Positions 6,890-15,261 of a stretch of DNA of 43,344 bases are shown one piece after another. Location: contig JBBDNV010000010.1 of NCBI GenBank assembly GCA_040877415.1, forward strand, positions 1 to 43,344, in the 5' to 3' direction. The stretch comes from JBBDNV01 sp040877415. GTDB lineage: Bacteria > Planctomycetota > Planctomycetia > Pirellulales > PALSA-1355. The first letter of the stretch is position 1. Every line of letters starts with the position of its first letter. A program made the position numbers and the translations under genes. The notes below the pieces were generated by a model. It searched no databases, was not told where the DNA came from, and worked only from the letters and a program-made list of their open reading frames with translations.

Positions 6890-8164
6890 ATGATTCGATT
6901 CCAGGCTGTTACAGCCATGACCATTTTGACGATCGCCGCCGTCGCGCGGGCCGCCGACTGGCCCGAGTTTCGCGGTCCCGGCGGACAGGGTCATTCCACG
7001 TCGACCGGCGTGCCCTTGACTTGGAGCGAAACCGAGAACGTGGCTTGGAAGGCGCCGCTGGCGGGCTTGGGATGGTCGTCGCCGTCGATCGCGGCGGGTC
7101 AGGTTTGGGTCACCACGGCCACCGGCGAAGGACATTCGCTGCGCGCGGTCGCCCTGGATTTCAAAACGGGCAAAATACTGCACGACGTCGAGGTCTTCCG
7201 GCTCGACAACCCCGGCTCGATTCACGCCAACAACAGCCACGCCTCGCCCACGCCGGCGATCGACGGCGAGCGCGTCTTCGCGCATTACGGCGCGCATGGG
7301 ACGGCCTGCGTCTCGACCGACGGCCGCGTGTTGTGGAAGACGAACGAGTTGAAGTACAACCACGGGCACGGCCCGGGCGGATCGCCGGTCGCGTGGAACG
7401 ATCTTTTGATCATCAACTGCGACGGCACCGACGTGCAGTTCGTCGCGGCGCTCGACCAGCGCACCGGCCAGATACGCTGGAAGCGCGACCGGCAGCACAT
7501 CACGAGCGCGCGCAAAACGGGCGAGCTGCAGGTGCCGATGGCCTATTGCTCGCCGCTTTTGATCGAAATCGACGGCCGGATGCAACTGGTCACGCTGGGG
7601 AGCGACGCGATCGTCGCTCACGATCCGGCGACCGGCGAGGAAATCTGGTGGTTTACCTGCAGCGGCTATTCGAACGTCGCGCGGCCGGTGTACGCCCACG
7701 GAATGCTGTTTTTGTCCAGCGGTTTCGGCGACCCGAAGTTTTTCGCGATTCGAGCCGGCGGGCGCGGCGACATCACCGAGACGGGAAAAGTGTGGAGTAC
7801 CGATAAAGCGAGCGTCGTGCCGCTCGATGTTTCTCCGTTGGTGGTGGGCGACGAGCTGTATACGATCGCCGACTCGGGCATCGCCGTTTGCTACGACGCC
7901 AAAACCGGCAAGCGCCACTGGCAGCAGCGGCTGGGGAGCCAGTTTTGGGCTTCGCCCGTCTACGCCGACGGACGCATCTACTGCCTCGACGCCTCGGGCA
8001 CGACGACGGTGCTTGCGCCGGGAACCGAGTTCGAGAAGCTGGCCACAAACAAGCTGCCCGGCCGCACCCAGGCTTCGCCAGCCATCGTCGACGGCGCGAT
8101 CTTTCTGCGCACCGACACGCACCTGTACCGGATCGAGAAAGCCCCTCTCGCGGCCGCGGACTAG
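6890..8164 (+). CDS. Secreted PQQ-like beta-propeller protein
   Basis: 424 residues. A signal peptide (MIRFQAVTAMTILTIAAVARAA) is followed by WPEFRGPGGQGHST, a start motif common in secreted planctomycete propellers. Repeated blades with patterns such as ALDxxTGxxxW (for example AALDQRTGQIRW and YDAKTGKRHW) indicate a BamB/PQQ-type seven- or eight-bladed propeller. No catalytic or heme residues of a true quinoprotein dehydrogenase were recognised, so binding or scaffolding is more likely than oxidation. The ATG at 6890 is chosen because GGGGG at 6878-6882 is 7 nt away. ATG 6884 is only 1 nt from it. Confidence 0.85.
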   Translation: MIRFQAVTAMTILTIAAVARAADWPEFRGPGGQGHSTSTGVPLTWSETENVAWKAPLAGLGWSSPSIAAGQVWVTTATGEGHSLRAVALDFKTGKILHDVEVFRLDNPGSIHANNSHASPTPAIDGERVFAHYGAHGTACVSTDGRVLWKTNELKYNHGHGPGGSPVAWNDLLIINCDGTDVQFVAALDQRTGQIRWKRDRQHITSARKTGELQVPMAYCSPLLIEIDGRMQLVTLGSDAIVAHDPATGEEIWWFTCSGYSNVARPVYAHGMLFLSSGFGDPKFFAIRAGGRGDITETGKVWSTDKASVVPLDVSPLVVGDELYTIADSGIAVCYDAKTGKRHWQQRLGSQFWASPVYADGRIYCLDASGTTTVLAPGTEFEKLATNKLPGRTQASPAIVDGAIFLRTDTHLYRIEKAPLAAAD

Positions 8165-8198
8165 GCGGCAATGGACCGTATGGTAAAGTTGATTTTCG

Positions 8199-9713
8199 AT
8201 GCGGCAGTCATGCTTGCTATTGGGCCTTCTGTTCTCGGCAATGGTCGCCGCTTTGGCGCGCGGCGATACGTTGGCGGAGATTGAAAAGCGCGGCACGCTC
8301 ATCTGGGGCGCCGATGCCGAAGGGGGTGGACCCTATGTCTATCCCGATCCGGCCAACCCGCGCTCGATGATCGGCTTCGAAGCCGAATTGGCCGCTAAGC
8401 TGGCCGCCGAATTGCGCGCCCGGGCCCAGTTTTTTCAAGGCCCGTGGCACAACTTGCCGGCGCTACTAGGCACGGGGCTGATCGACATCGTGCTCAACGG
8501 CTACGAGCTGACGCCAGCCCGCGCGGCTCTCATGGAGCACACGCGACCCTACTACATCTATCAACTGGTCCTGCTCGGACGGCGCGGCAACGGGCGGCTG
8601 GCGAGTTGGGACGATCTGGGCCGAGGAGCCAGGGACGGGCGCAAGTTCAAGGTCGGCGTGCTGCAAGCCTCCGCCGCGCAGTTCTATCTCGAGGAGGAGT
8701 ATCCCGACACGGTCCAGGTCCTCGTCTACGAAGGCGCGACCGACTCGATGCGCGAAGTGGAAACCGGCAGACTCGACGCCATCCTGACCGATCTGCCGGC
8801 CGCGGTCTTCTATCGCGATCGTTTCGCGGCGCTCGTGCAAATCGGCGATCCGGTCGCGCGGGGCTATTACGTCATCCTGCTGCGCAAAGGCGACACGGCG
8901 CTTCGCGACGCGCTCAACCGGGCGATCGAAAAGCTGCTGGCCGACGGCGAGCTGCAGAAGATTTACAAGCGCTACGGACTGTGGAACGCCTTGCAGCAGG
9001 AATTGAGCAGCGTCGGTTCGACCGACGAGGAATTGGGCATCCGCGCCAAGAAACTCGGCGGCTGGGCGGTGATCACCAGCCGCGGCTGGCTGCTGGTCGA
9101 AGCGGCGGGAATCACGGTCGTTCTGGCCTGCGTGTCCATGCCGTTGGCGATGGTCTTGGGCCTGGCGGTGGCGCTTGGGCGGATGTTCGGGCCTGCGCCG
9201 CTGCGGTGGGGCGCGATCGGCTACATCGAAATCCTGCGCGGCACGCCGCTGTTGTTGCAGTTGTACGTGATCTTCTTCCTGCTGCCGGAAGTCGGCCTGG
9301 CGATTCCCGCGTTTTACGCGGCCGTGGCCGGGCTGGCCATCAACTATTCGGCCTACGAAGCCGAAATCTACCGCGCCGGATTGCAGGCCGTGCCGCGCGG
9401 ACAGATGGAAGCCGCGCTGGCCTTGGGCATGTCGCAATCGCTGGCCCTGCGCCGCGTCGTCATTCCCCAGGCCGTGCGGATCGTCGTGCCGCCGGTGACC
9501 AACGACTTCATCAACATGTTCAAGGACACCAGCATCTGTTCGGTGATCACGGTGATGGAGCTCACGAAGCAATACACCGTGCAGCAGAACAACACCGGAG
9601 CGACCTTGGAATTGGCCGGACTCACGGCCCTCTTGTACCTGGCCATGAGCATCCCGCTCTCGCGGCTGGCTTCGTACCTGGAAAAACGCCTGGCCCGGCG
9701 GCCGAAATCCTGA
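8199..9713 (+). CDS. Fused substrate-binding protein and permease of a polar amino-acid ABC importer
   Basis: 504 residues combining two parts that are usually separate. Residues 1-22 are a signal sequence. About 25-265 form a family-3 periplasmic binding domain (RGTLIWGADAEGGGPYVY, IGFEAELAAKLA, GYELTPARAALMEHTRPYY, ending IYKRYGLW). About 290-495 form a His/Glu/Gln-type permease with the EAA loop at 404-428 (EAALALGMSQSLALRRVVIP) and IEILRGTPLLLQL. The tethered domain would feed the translocation pore directly. The ATPase gene follows after 3 bp. The ligand is probably an amino acid by family, but the binding-site residues were not resolved. Start ATG 8199. Confidence 0.9.
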   Translation: MRQSCLLLGLLFSAMVAALARGDTLAEIEKRGTLIWGADAEGGGPYVYPDPANPRSMIGFEAELAAKLAAELRARAQFFQGPWHNLPALLGTGLIDIVLNGYELTPARAALMEHTRPYYIYQLVLLGRRGNGRLASWDDLGRGARDGRKFKVGVLQASAAQFYLEEEYPDTVQVLVYEGATDSMREVETGRLDAILTDLPAAVFYRDRFAALVQIGDPVARGYYVILLRKGDTALRDALNRAIEKLLADGELQKIYKRYGLWNALQQELSSVGSTDEELGIRAKKLGGWAVITSRGWLLVEAAGITVVLACVSMPLAMVLGLAVALGRMFGPAPLRWGAIGYIEILRGTPLLLQLYVIFFLLPEVGLAIPAFYAAVAGLAINYSAYEAEIYRAGLQAVPRGQMEAALALGMSQSLALRRVVIPQAVRIVVPPVTNDFINMFKDTSICSVITVMELTKQYTVQQNNTGATLELAGLTALLYLAMSIPLSRLASYLEKRLARRPKS

Positions 9714-9716
9714 TCC

Positions 9717-10487
9717 ATGAGTCCCGACAACGAGCTACCCATCGTCGCCGTCCGTTCGCTGGTCAAACGGTTCGCCGAGCACGTGATTCTCGACGACGTC
9801 TCGCTCCATGTGGCGCGCGGCGAGGTGTGCGGCATCATCGGACCCTCGGGCGGCGGCAAGACGACGTTCTTGCGGTGCTTAAACGGGCTGGAGAGTTTTC
9901 ATGCCGGCGAAGTCGACGTAGCCGGTTTTACGCTCCGCGCCGACATGCCGCACTCCGAACGCCAGACCCTGCTCGGAAAAGTTCGCCGCCGCGTCGGCAT
10001 GGTGTTTCAGCAGTTCAACCTGTTTCCGCACCGCACGGCACTCGAGAACGTGATCGAAGCGCCCGTTGGCGTGCTGGGATTGGCGCGCGAGCAGGCGATT
10101 GAGCAGGCCAAGCTGCTGCTCGCCCGGGTGGGCCTGGCCGACAAATTGGACCACATGCCCGACATGCTGTCCGGCGGCCAGCAGCAGCGCGTGGCGATTG
10201 CCCGGGCTTTGGCGATGCGGCCCCAGGTGATGCTCTTCGATGAGCCCACCAGTGCCTTGGATCCACGGATGGCGGCTGAAGTGGAAGCGGTGATCGCCGA
10301 AGTGGCGGCATCGGGCCAGACGATGATCGTCGTGACGCATTCGCTGCGCTTAGCCCGCCGCACGGCGCGAACGGTCTACGTGTTCGAAGCCGGCCGCGTG
10401 CTGGAAAGCGGGCCGACGGAACAGGTTTTCGAAAGCCCGCGGGAAGAGGCGACGCGGAGGTTTTTGGACGAGGCGTTTCAGAAGTGA
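9717..10487 (+). CDS. Amino-acid ABC transporter ATP-binding protein (GlnQ/HisP type)
   Basis: A 256-residue ATPase with Walker A GPSGGGKT (42-49), Q-loop FQQFNLFPH (97-105), signature LSGGQQQRV (151-159), Walker B VMLFDEPTSALD (171-182) and the H-loop histidine at 208. The NLFPH motif and the size are typical of polar amino-acid importers. It starts 3 bp after the fused binding protein/permease, so the two form one operon and one complete importer. The last codon and stop (AAG TGA) are duplicated 79 bp downstream by an inserted palindromic element. Confidence 0.93.
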   Translation: MSPDNELPIVAVRSLVKRFAEHVILDDVSLHVARGEVCGIIGPSGGGKTTFLRCLNGLESFHAGEVDVAGFTLRADMPHSERQTLLGKVRRRVGMVFQQFNLFPHRTALENVIEAPVGVLGLAREQAIEQAKLLLARVGLADKLDHMPDMLSGGQQQRVAIARALAMRPQVMLFDEPTSALDPRMAAEVEAVIAEVAASGQTMIVVTHSLRLARRTARTVYVFEAGRVLESGPTEQVFESPREEATRRFLDEAFQK

Positions 10488-10574
10488 ACCCCCTCACCCT
10501 AAAACTAAAAAAGGGGGTCAGAACTATTTATCTAAAAATAGTTCTGACCCCCTTTTTCAGAAGTGAACCCCCTC
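10476..10574. mobile_element. Palindromic element between 20-bp direct repeats
   Basis: TTTCAGAAGTGAACCCCCTC occurs exactly at 10476-10495 and again at 10555-10574. The intervening 59 bp contain a perfect inverted repeat with 22-bp arms (10508-10529 and 10536-10557) and a 6-nt loop. The arms carry GGGGGTCAGAACTATTT. The first direct repeat includes the stop codon of the ABC ATPase gene. The arrangement looks like a small non-coding insertion with a target duplication. The hairpin ends in TTTTT on the plus strand and would also work as a terminator for the ABC operon. Confidence 0.75.
10508..10557. terminator. Strong stem-loop behind the ABC operon
   Basis: A 22-bp perfect stem with loop ATCTAA. 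The 3' arm ends CCCCCTTTTT on the plus strand, and the 5' arm begins AAAAAGGGGG, giving a U-run in both directions. It lies 21 nt beyond the ATPase stop. It probably stops plus-strand transcription and could do the same for the convergent sulfatase transcript. Confidence 0.6.
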
Positions 10575-10660
10575 TCCCTTGACGGGAGAGGGCCGGGGTG
10601 AGGGTGATGGCGAGTCATTCGCGCTACAGCCCCCTCACGCTCTCCCGCGAGGGGAGAGGG
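10568..10660. repeat. REP-like CCCTCTCCC/GGGAGAGGG pair
   Basis: CCCTCTCCC (10570-10578) and GGGAGAGGG (10584-10592) form a hairpin followed by CCGGGGTGAGGG. A second, inverted relative (CCCCTCACGCTCTCCCGCGA then GGGGAGAGGG) occupies about 10630-10660. The same family recurs at 33988-34080. It fills the gap between the convergent ABC and sulfatase genes. Confidence 0.75.
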
Positions 10661-10664
10661 AACA

Positions 10665-12068
10665 TTACGCGGCGGCTTTGGCTTTGCGATTGGCTTTGTT
10701 CTTGCGCTTGCCGGCTTTGTCCTTGGCTTTGGCGGCGCCTTGGCGGCCCTGCCACTTTGGATCTTTGAGCTCGGCGTTCCAGGCCTGGTAGTCCTCGGTG
10801 AGTTGGGCGACGGCGTCGGGCTTTTCGGCCGATAGATCGTGCTGTTCGCCGACGTCTTTGGCCAGGTCGAACAACTGCACGCCGGCATCCGGAGTGGCGA
10901 GCAGCTTGAGGTCGCCCTTGCGGATGGCCCATTGCTGGCCGAATCGCCAATAGAGCATCTCGTGGGGCCGCCCGGTTTTTTCACCGGTCAAATACGGCAG
11001 CAGGTTGACGCCGTCGATCGGCGGAGTGCCGGAAACCGTTCCGCCGGCGGCGGCTACGGCCGTGGGCAGAATGTCGAGCGCAATCACGGGCGCGTCGTAA
11101 ATCTTGCCGGCCGGCAAGTGTCCCTTCCACTGCGCCATGCACGGCACGCGGATGCCCCCTTCCCAGACCTGGCCCTTGAAGCCGTGCAAGGGATCGTTTT
11201 TCGACGAAGTCTGCAAGGTCGGCCCGCCGTTGTCGGCGATGAAGAACACGAGCGTGTTCTCTTCGAGCCTCGCCTCGCGCAGTTTTTCGAGCACCGCGCC
11301 CACGGCGTCGTCCATGGCCGAGAGCATGGCCGCGTACGTGCGCCGCTTCTGGTCGCCGATCTGCGAAAAGCGATTCGAGTATTTGTCGATCGCTTGCAGC
11401 GGCGCGTGCGTGGCGTTGAACGGCAAGTAGAGGAAGAACGGCTCGCTTTTGTGCCGGTCGATGAAGGCCACGGCCTCTCGGGCCAGCGCGTCGGTCAGGT
11501 ACTCTTTCTCGTCCACCGGCTCGGTGCCGCGCAAGACGCGGTTGGCCGCGTCCGCGCCGCTGTCGACGTACGAATGGGCCCCGCCCAGGAAGCCGAAGAA
11601 TTCGTCGAAGCCGCGCCGCAGCGGGTGATAGGCGGGCTGGTAACCCAAGTGCCATTTGCCGACCATGCCGGTGGCGTAGCCGAGCATCTTCAGGCGGTCG
11701 GCCAGCGTTACCTGGTCGAGCGGCAGGCCGAAATTCACATCGGCTTGCGTGGCCGGGCCCGGGTTGAACTCGTGGCCGAAGCGCTGCTGATAGCGGCCCG
11801 TCATCAGGCCGGCCCGGGTGGGACTGCACACCGGGCAACTCACGTAGGCGCCAGTGAAGCACACGCCGTTTTGCGCGATCGAATGCAAGTGCGGGGTGGG
11901 AATCTCCTGTTTGCCCTGGCAGACGATTTCGCCTGAGCCCAGGTCGTCGGCAACGATCACGACGACGTTGGGCTTGTTGTCGGCGGCGGCGATCGCGCGG
12001 TTAGCGGAGAGCCCGGCGGCCGCGCCAAAACCCGCCACGACGGCGGTGACCACGTGAAAAAGTCGCAT
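10665..12068 (-). CDS. Secreted sulfatase
   Basis: A 467-residue arylsulfatase-like enzyme with a signal peptide (about residues 1-28). The metal ligands D41 and D42 are in VIVADDLG, and C81 in CSPTRAGLMTGRY is the residue converted to formylglycine. Substrate is probably a sulfated polysaccharide by analogy with the many planctomycete sulfatases, but specificity cannot be read. The last 30 residues are an unusual Lys/Ala-rich tail (QGAAKAKDKAGKRKNKANRK), perhaps binding anionic polymer or cell surface. A perfect AGGAGG lies 8 nt before ATG 12068, inside the 3' end of the upstream DUF1080 gene, which it overlaps by 68 bp. Confidence 0.93.
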   Translation of the reverse strand: MRLFHVVTAVVAGFGAAAGLSANRAIAAADNKPNVVVIVADDLGSGEIVCQGKQEIPTPHLHSIAQNGVCFTGAYVSCPVCSPTRAGLMTGRYQQRFGHEFNPGPATQADVNFGLPLDQVTLADRLKMLGYATGMVGKWHLGYQPAYHPLRRGFDEFFGFLGGAHSYVDSGADAANRVLRGTEPVDEKEYLTDALAREAVAFIDRHKSEPFFLYLPFNATHAPLQAIDKYSNRFSQIGDQKRRTYAAMLSAMDDAVGAVLEKLREARLEENTLVFFIADNGGPTLQTSSKNDPLHGFKGQVWEGGIRVPCMAQWKGHLPAGKIYDAPVIALDILPTAVAAAGGTVSGTPPIDGVNLLPYLTGEKTGRPHEMLYWRFGQQWAIRKGDLKLLATPDAGVQLFDLAKDVGEQHDLSAEKPDAVAQLTEDYQAWNAELKDPKWQGRQGAAKAKDKAGKRKNKANRKAKAAA

Positions 12069-12801
12069 TGCTCGAGCCTCCTTCGCAACAAGTCACTTGG
12101 ACGGACGAACCGTGAGAGCGTCCTAGTAAACCCCCGCCCGCGGCCAAAGTTTCGCTCCGCGGCGGCGGCTGGGGCGGTCCGATGCGCAGATGGCGGAACC
12201 ACACCTCTTCGTCGTGATTCTGCAGGCCGAGATAGCCCCGGCGAAAGCGGCGGCCCAGCTCGGGATAGTCGCGCGCGGTGGCGTCGACGATGACCACGCC
12301 ATTGTGAACCACGCGATACGACGTGCCGCGGCAGTTGATTTCCATCGTGTTCCACTCGCCCGGCGGGCGCGAGACATGTTGGCCCGCTGGAACGACCAGA
12401 TAGATGCTGCCGCAATACTGGGCGGGCTTGAGTTTCCGGTAGCGCGCGGCGCCGTCATCGAGGAGTTGCACTTCGGCGCCGCCCCCTTCGCGATGCGCCC
12501 CGTCGGCCGGCACGCGCAGATAAATGCCCGAGTTGCCGCCGGGCCGCAGGCGGTATTCGAAGCGTAGATTGAAATCGCCGAATTGCTCGCGGCTGCGCAG
12601 CCAGGTCCCCTTCTGGCCGGTGCACACGATCGCGCCGTCTTCGACTTTCCAGGAAGCCGACGCAAGGGCGGTGACGCCTTCCCAGCCCGCCAGCTCGCGG
12701 CCGTTCGAGAGCGAGCGGAAGCAAGGCTCATCAGCAGTTGCCGTCGAAGCGCACCAGCCGAGCACAAGAGCGACGAGGGACGTAGTTCGCGACGCAGTCA
12801 T
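12001..12801 (-). CDS. DUF1080 (3-keto-disaccharide hydrolase-like) secreted protein
   Basis: 266 residues. A signal peptide (about 1-23) precedes one DUF1080 domain (about 25-213), a concanavalin-like jelly roll. Recognisable stretches are WKVEDGAIVCTGQKGTWLRS, FGDFNLRFEYRLRPGGNSGI, GEWNTMEINCRG and GYLGLQNHDEEVWFRHLRIG. Some family members hydrolyse 3-keto sugars, while others have no tested activity. The last roughly 50 residues are low-complexity Gly/Arg/Ser and read over the start of the sulfatase gene in another frame, so the original stop may have been lost. It is first in a likely two-gene unit with the sulfatase. Confidence 0.85.
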   Translation of the reverse strand: MTASRTTSLVALVLGWCASTATADEPCFRSLSNGRELAGWEGVTALASASWKVEDGAIVCTGQKGTWLRSREQFGDFNLRFEYRLRPGGNSGIYLRVPADGAHREGGGAEVQLLDDGAARYRKLKPAQYCGSIYLVVPAGQHVSRPPGEWNTMEINCRGTSYRVVHNGVVIVDATARDYPELGRRFRRGYLGLQNHDEEVWFRHLRIGPPQPPPRSETLAAGGGLLGRSHGSSVQVTCCEGGSSNATFSRGHRRRGGFWRGRRALR

Positions 12802-12950
12802 GGAAACTCCGCCTGGAAGAAATCACCGCCAGCGACAGGTGACGCCATCATGGCTACCGGCCACAGGGGGTGCAACTATTGGCGGCCGACCGGCAGATAG
12901 AGTTTGCCGGGAGAAGAGTGAAAACGCCCTTAACGGGGCCCGCGCGAGCT

Positions 12951-13445
12951 CTATTTTCGACCTGCCATCAACCGCGCCTTTTCAATGCGCTCCGTCCGTT
13001 GCGATTTCGCACCATAGATGAACGTACCGACTAGACCGCCCAGGCCGGTCGTGCCGATGGTCGCGCCCGCTGCGTCGTGATCGAGATAAACGAGCAATAT
13101 GCCGCCGCATAGTGCCGTCATCGCAATGATGAATCCGGCGATGAGTCCGCCCCAGGATCGACGACGATCGGACCTGAGATGCGTCTGCTCCAAGTTCATT
13201 CTGTGACGCGCCTGTTCGGTAAAAACGTCGACAAACGTTTGTGCCGAACCTGGAACAATCTCGTTGTATTCCTTGAGGATTTCGGGCGGCGGGAGGGGGC
13301 CGGAAAAGGACTTGGTGATTTGACCGTAAGCAGCGATGAGCTGTGGAGGCAGGGGGGAGTCGGGCTGAAGGCCCATCGCGCGCTCAACGAGTTCCGTTTG
13401 CAGCTGTTGTTGCCGCCTTTGCCGCCGCTCGGATCGCTTCGACAT
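12951..13445 (-). CDS. DUF2335 family small membrane protein
   Basis: 164 residues. The N-terminus is basic (MSKRSERRQRRQQQ). The conserved core SGPLPPPEILKEYNEIVPGS is at 49-68, followed by an Ala/Gln/Arg helix (EQARHRMNLEQTHLRSDRRR). Two membrane helices follow (about 98-120 and 127-146) with a short basic C-terminus. This matches the DUF2335 predicted membrane proteins, whose function is unknown. The start ATG at 13445 lies 62 bp inside the upstream 83-residue gene, so the two are probably translated together. Confidence 0.8.
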   Translation of the reverse strand: MSKRSERRQRRQQQLQTELVERAMGLQPDSPLPPQLIAAYGQITKSFSGPLPPPEILKEYNEIVPGSAQTFVDVFTEQARHRMNLEQTHLRSDRRRSWGGLIAGFIIAMTALCGGILLVYLDHDAAGATIGTTGLGGLVGTFIYGAKSQRTERIEKARLMAGRK

Positions 13446-13635
13446 GAATCGCCTGCAAACTCCTTATTGCATCACCACGGATGGCCATCCAATCCGCCCA
13501 TAGCGCAGCGGCATCCGCGTCCTCGGGCGAAAGTGACTGATTGTAATCCGTCAGCGTATTTGCGAAGTCCAGAATCCGTGCCGCCCCCTCGGCGTACGAT
13601 GGGCGCGCAAAGAGTATCGTTGAGAAGTCGTCCAT
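13384..13635 (-). CDS. Small soluble protein paired with the DUF2335 gene
   Basis: 83 residues, starting MDDFSTILFARPSYAEGAAR and then LDFANTLTDYNQSLSPEDAD, with an Ala-rich helical C-terminus and no signal or membrane segment. I do not recognise a named domain. Codon use and the 62-bp overlap with the DUF2335 start support a real gene, and the pair is divergent from the DUF1501 gene. It may act with the membrane protein as a two-component unit, which is an inference from overlap only. Confidence 0.62.
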   Translation of the reverse strand: MDDFSTILFARPSYAEGAARILDFANTLTDYNQSLSPEDADAAALWADWMAIRGDAIRSLQAIHVEAIRAAAKAATTAANGTR

Positions 13636-13890
13636 AGGTCGTCAGATAGGGGACGCCGATCCGTGGCATCATTCACGCCAGCACGATTAGACCTTGCGAA
13701 TAGCCCGTCTGCTAGCCCAGTTTCGTTGCCAGTCGTCCGCCAAATGTATCCTAACGACTGGAAATGGCGTGTCCACCACTCCGGGCCAATTTTAGCAGTT
13801 TCGCAAAGAACCAGTCTCAACGTCGCTCTATTTGACTACAATGCGTGCCGAACTGACCCGCCCCCAAAAAAGCCCGCCCGCCACGACGCC

Positions 13891-15261
13891 ATGCCACGCC
13901 CGACCGTCCCCGCCCTGGATATTGCCCCGCGGCCGCTGGGCCGGCGCGAGTTCTTGCGCTGCGGGCTGGCGGGCCTTTCGAGTCTGACCTTGCCCGGTTT
14001 GTTGAAACTTCGGGCGGCCGCCGGCGAAGTGCCGGCGCGCGAGCAGACCGCGCTGGTCGTCGTCTGGCTGCACGGCGGCGCGTCGCACCTGGAGACGTAC
14101 GATCCCAAGCCCGAGGCGACCGACGAAGTCCGCGGGCCGTATCGGCCGATCGCCAGCCAGGTGCCGGGCATGCAACTTTGCGAGCTGCTGCCGCGGCACG
14201 CGGCGCTTGCCGGACGGTTCAACCTCCTGCGATCGCTGGTGCACAGCGGCTTTTGCCATCAGCAGGGCGTGCAGCAGTTGTTTACCGGGCACGAGGTGCG
14301 CGAGATGCGCAACAAGCCGGACCATCCGGACCTGTTTTCGATCGTCAGCCGGCTGCGCAGCGATCCGCGCCGCACGCTGCCCAATTACGTCGGCACCCCG
14401 GGGGTGCCCTATCTCGGTCCGGCGTACCTGGGCTTGAACTACGAGCCGTTTCAGGTATTCGGCAATCCCAACGCCCCCGATTTCCAAGTGCCCAACGTGC
14501 GGGTCGAATCGGCCGAGCGGGCTGCGCGAATCGAATCGCGAATTCTCCTGCGCAAACAGTTCGACCGGCTGCGCGGAACGCTCGATCTGGCGGGCAACAT
14601 GCAGGCGCTCGACACGTTTGAGCGACAGGCCTGGGACATGCTCACCTCGCCTCTCGCGCGCCAGGCGTTCGATCTGTCGCGGGAAGACACCGGCGTGCGC
14701 GATCGCTACGGCCGCACGAGCTGGGGCCAGCAGTGCTTGTTGGCTCGCCGGCTGGTCGAGGCGGGAGTGGACCTGGTCACCACTTCGCTGGCCGGGCCCG
14801 AAGCCGGGCGGGTGCAAAATTGGGACGATCACGCCGTGAACCATCACGTGTTCGACGTGATGAAGTTTCGCGCGGCCAATTTCGACCAGGCCGTCACGGC
14901 GCTGGTGGAAGACATTTACGAGCGGGGGCTCGACCGCCGCGTCATGGTCGTCGTCACCGGCGAGTTCGGACGAACGCCAAAAATCACGTATGCCAACGGC
15001 CAGCCGGGGCGCGATCACTGGCCGGCCGCCACGAGCATGCTCTTTGCCGGCGGCGGCATGCGCACCGGGCAGGTGATCGGCGCCACCGATCGCAACGGCG
15101 CCGAAGTCGTTGAGCGCCGCGTCGGCGTGACCGATTTTCTGGCCACGATCTATCGCCACCTGGGCATCGACACGGCCGGGCTGGAATTTGCGGACTTTTC
15201 CGGCCGCCCGATTCCCGTGCCCGCCGACGGCACGCCAATCCGCGAACTATTGCCGGGTTGA
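13891..15261 (+). CDS. DUF1501 domain protein with Tat-type signal
   Basis: 456 residues. The N-terminus holds GRREFLRCGLAGLSSLTLPG (residues 17-36), a twin-arginine-like export signal. The DUF1501 body shows HGGASHLETYDPKP (61-74), VPGMQLCELLPRH, NWDDHAVNHH, GEFGRTPKI and GRDHWPAATS, a sulfatase-fold-like set of His/Asp residues. These proteins are abundant in planctomycetes, usually beside a DUF1549/DUF1553 gene, and their reaction is unknown. Here no such partner is present, which is unusual. The frame is open further upstream, but ATG 13891 gives the normal export signal. Confidence 0.9.
   Translation: MPRPTVPALDIAPRPLGRREFLRCGLAGLSSLTLPGLLKLRAAAGEVPAREQTALVVVWLHGGASHLETYDPKPEATDEVRGPYRPIASQVPGMQLCELLPRHAALAGRFNLLRSLVHSGFCHQQGVQQLFTGHEVREMRNKPDHPDLFSIVSRLRSDPRRTLPNYVGTPGVPYLGPAYLGLNYEPFQVFGNPNAPDFQVPNVRVESAERAARIESRILLRKQFDRLRGTLDLAGNMQALDTFERQAWDMLTSPLARQAFDLSREDTGVRDRYGRTSWGQQCLLARRLVEAGVDLVTTSLAGPEAGRVQNWDDHAVNHHVFDVMKFRAANFDQAVTALVEDIYERGLDRRVMVVVTGEFGRTPKITYANGQPGRDHWPAATSMLFAGGGMRTGQVIGATDRNGAEVVERRVGVTDFLATIYRHLGIDTAGLEFADFSGRPIPVPADGTPIRELLPG

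Noticed and set aside
13551..13820. An 89-codon minus-strand frame upstream of the DUF2335 pair
   Set aside because: It overlaps the start of the 83-residue gene in another frame, with no recognisable motif or ribosome site.
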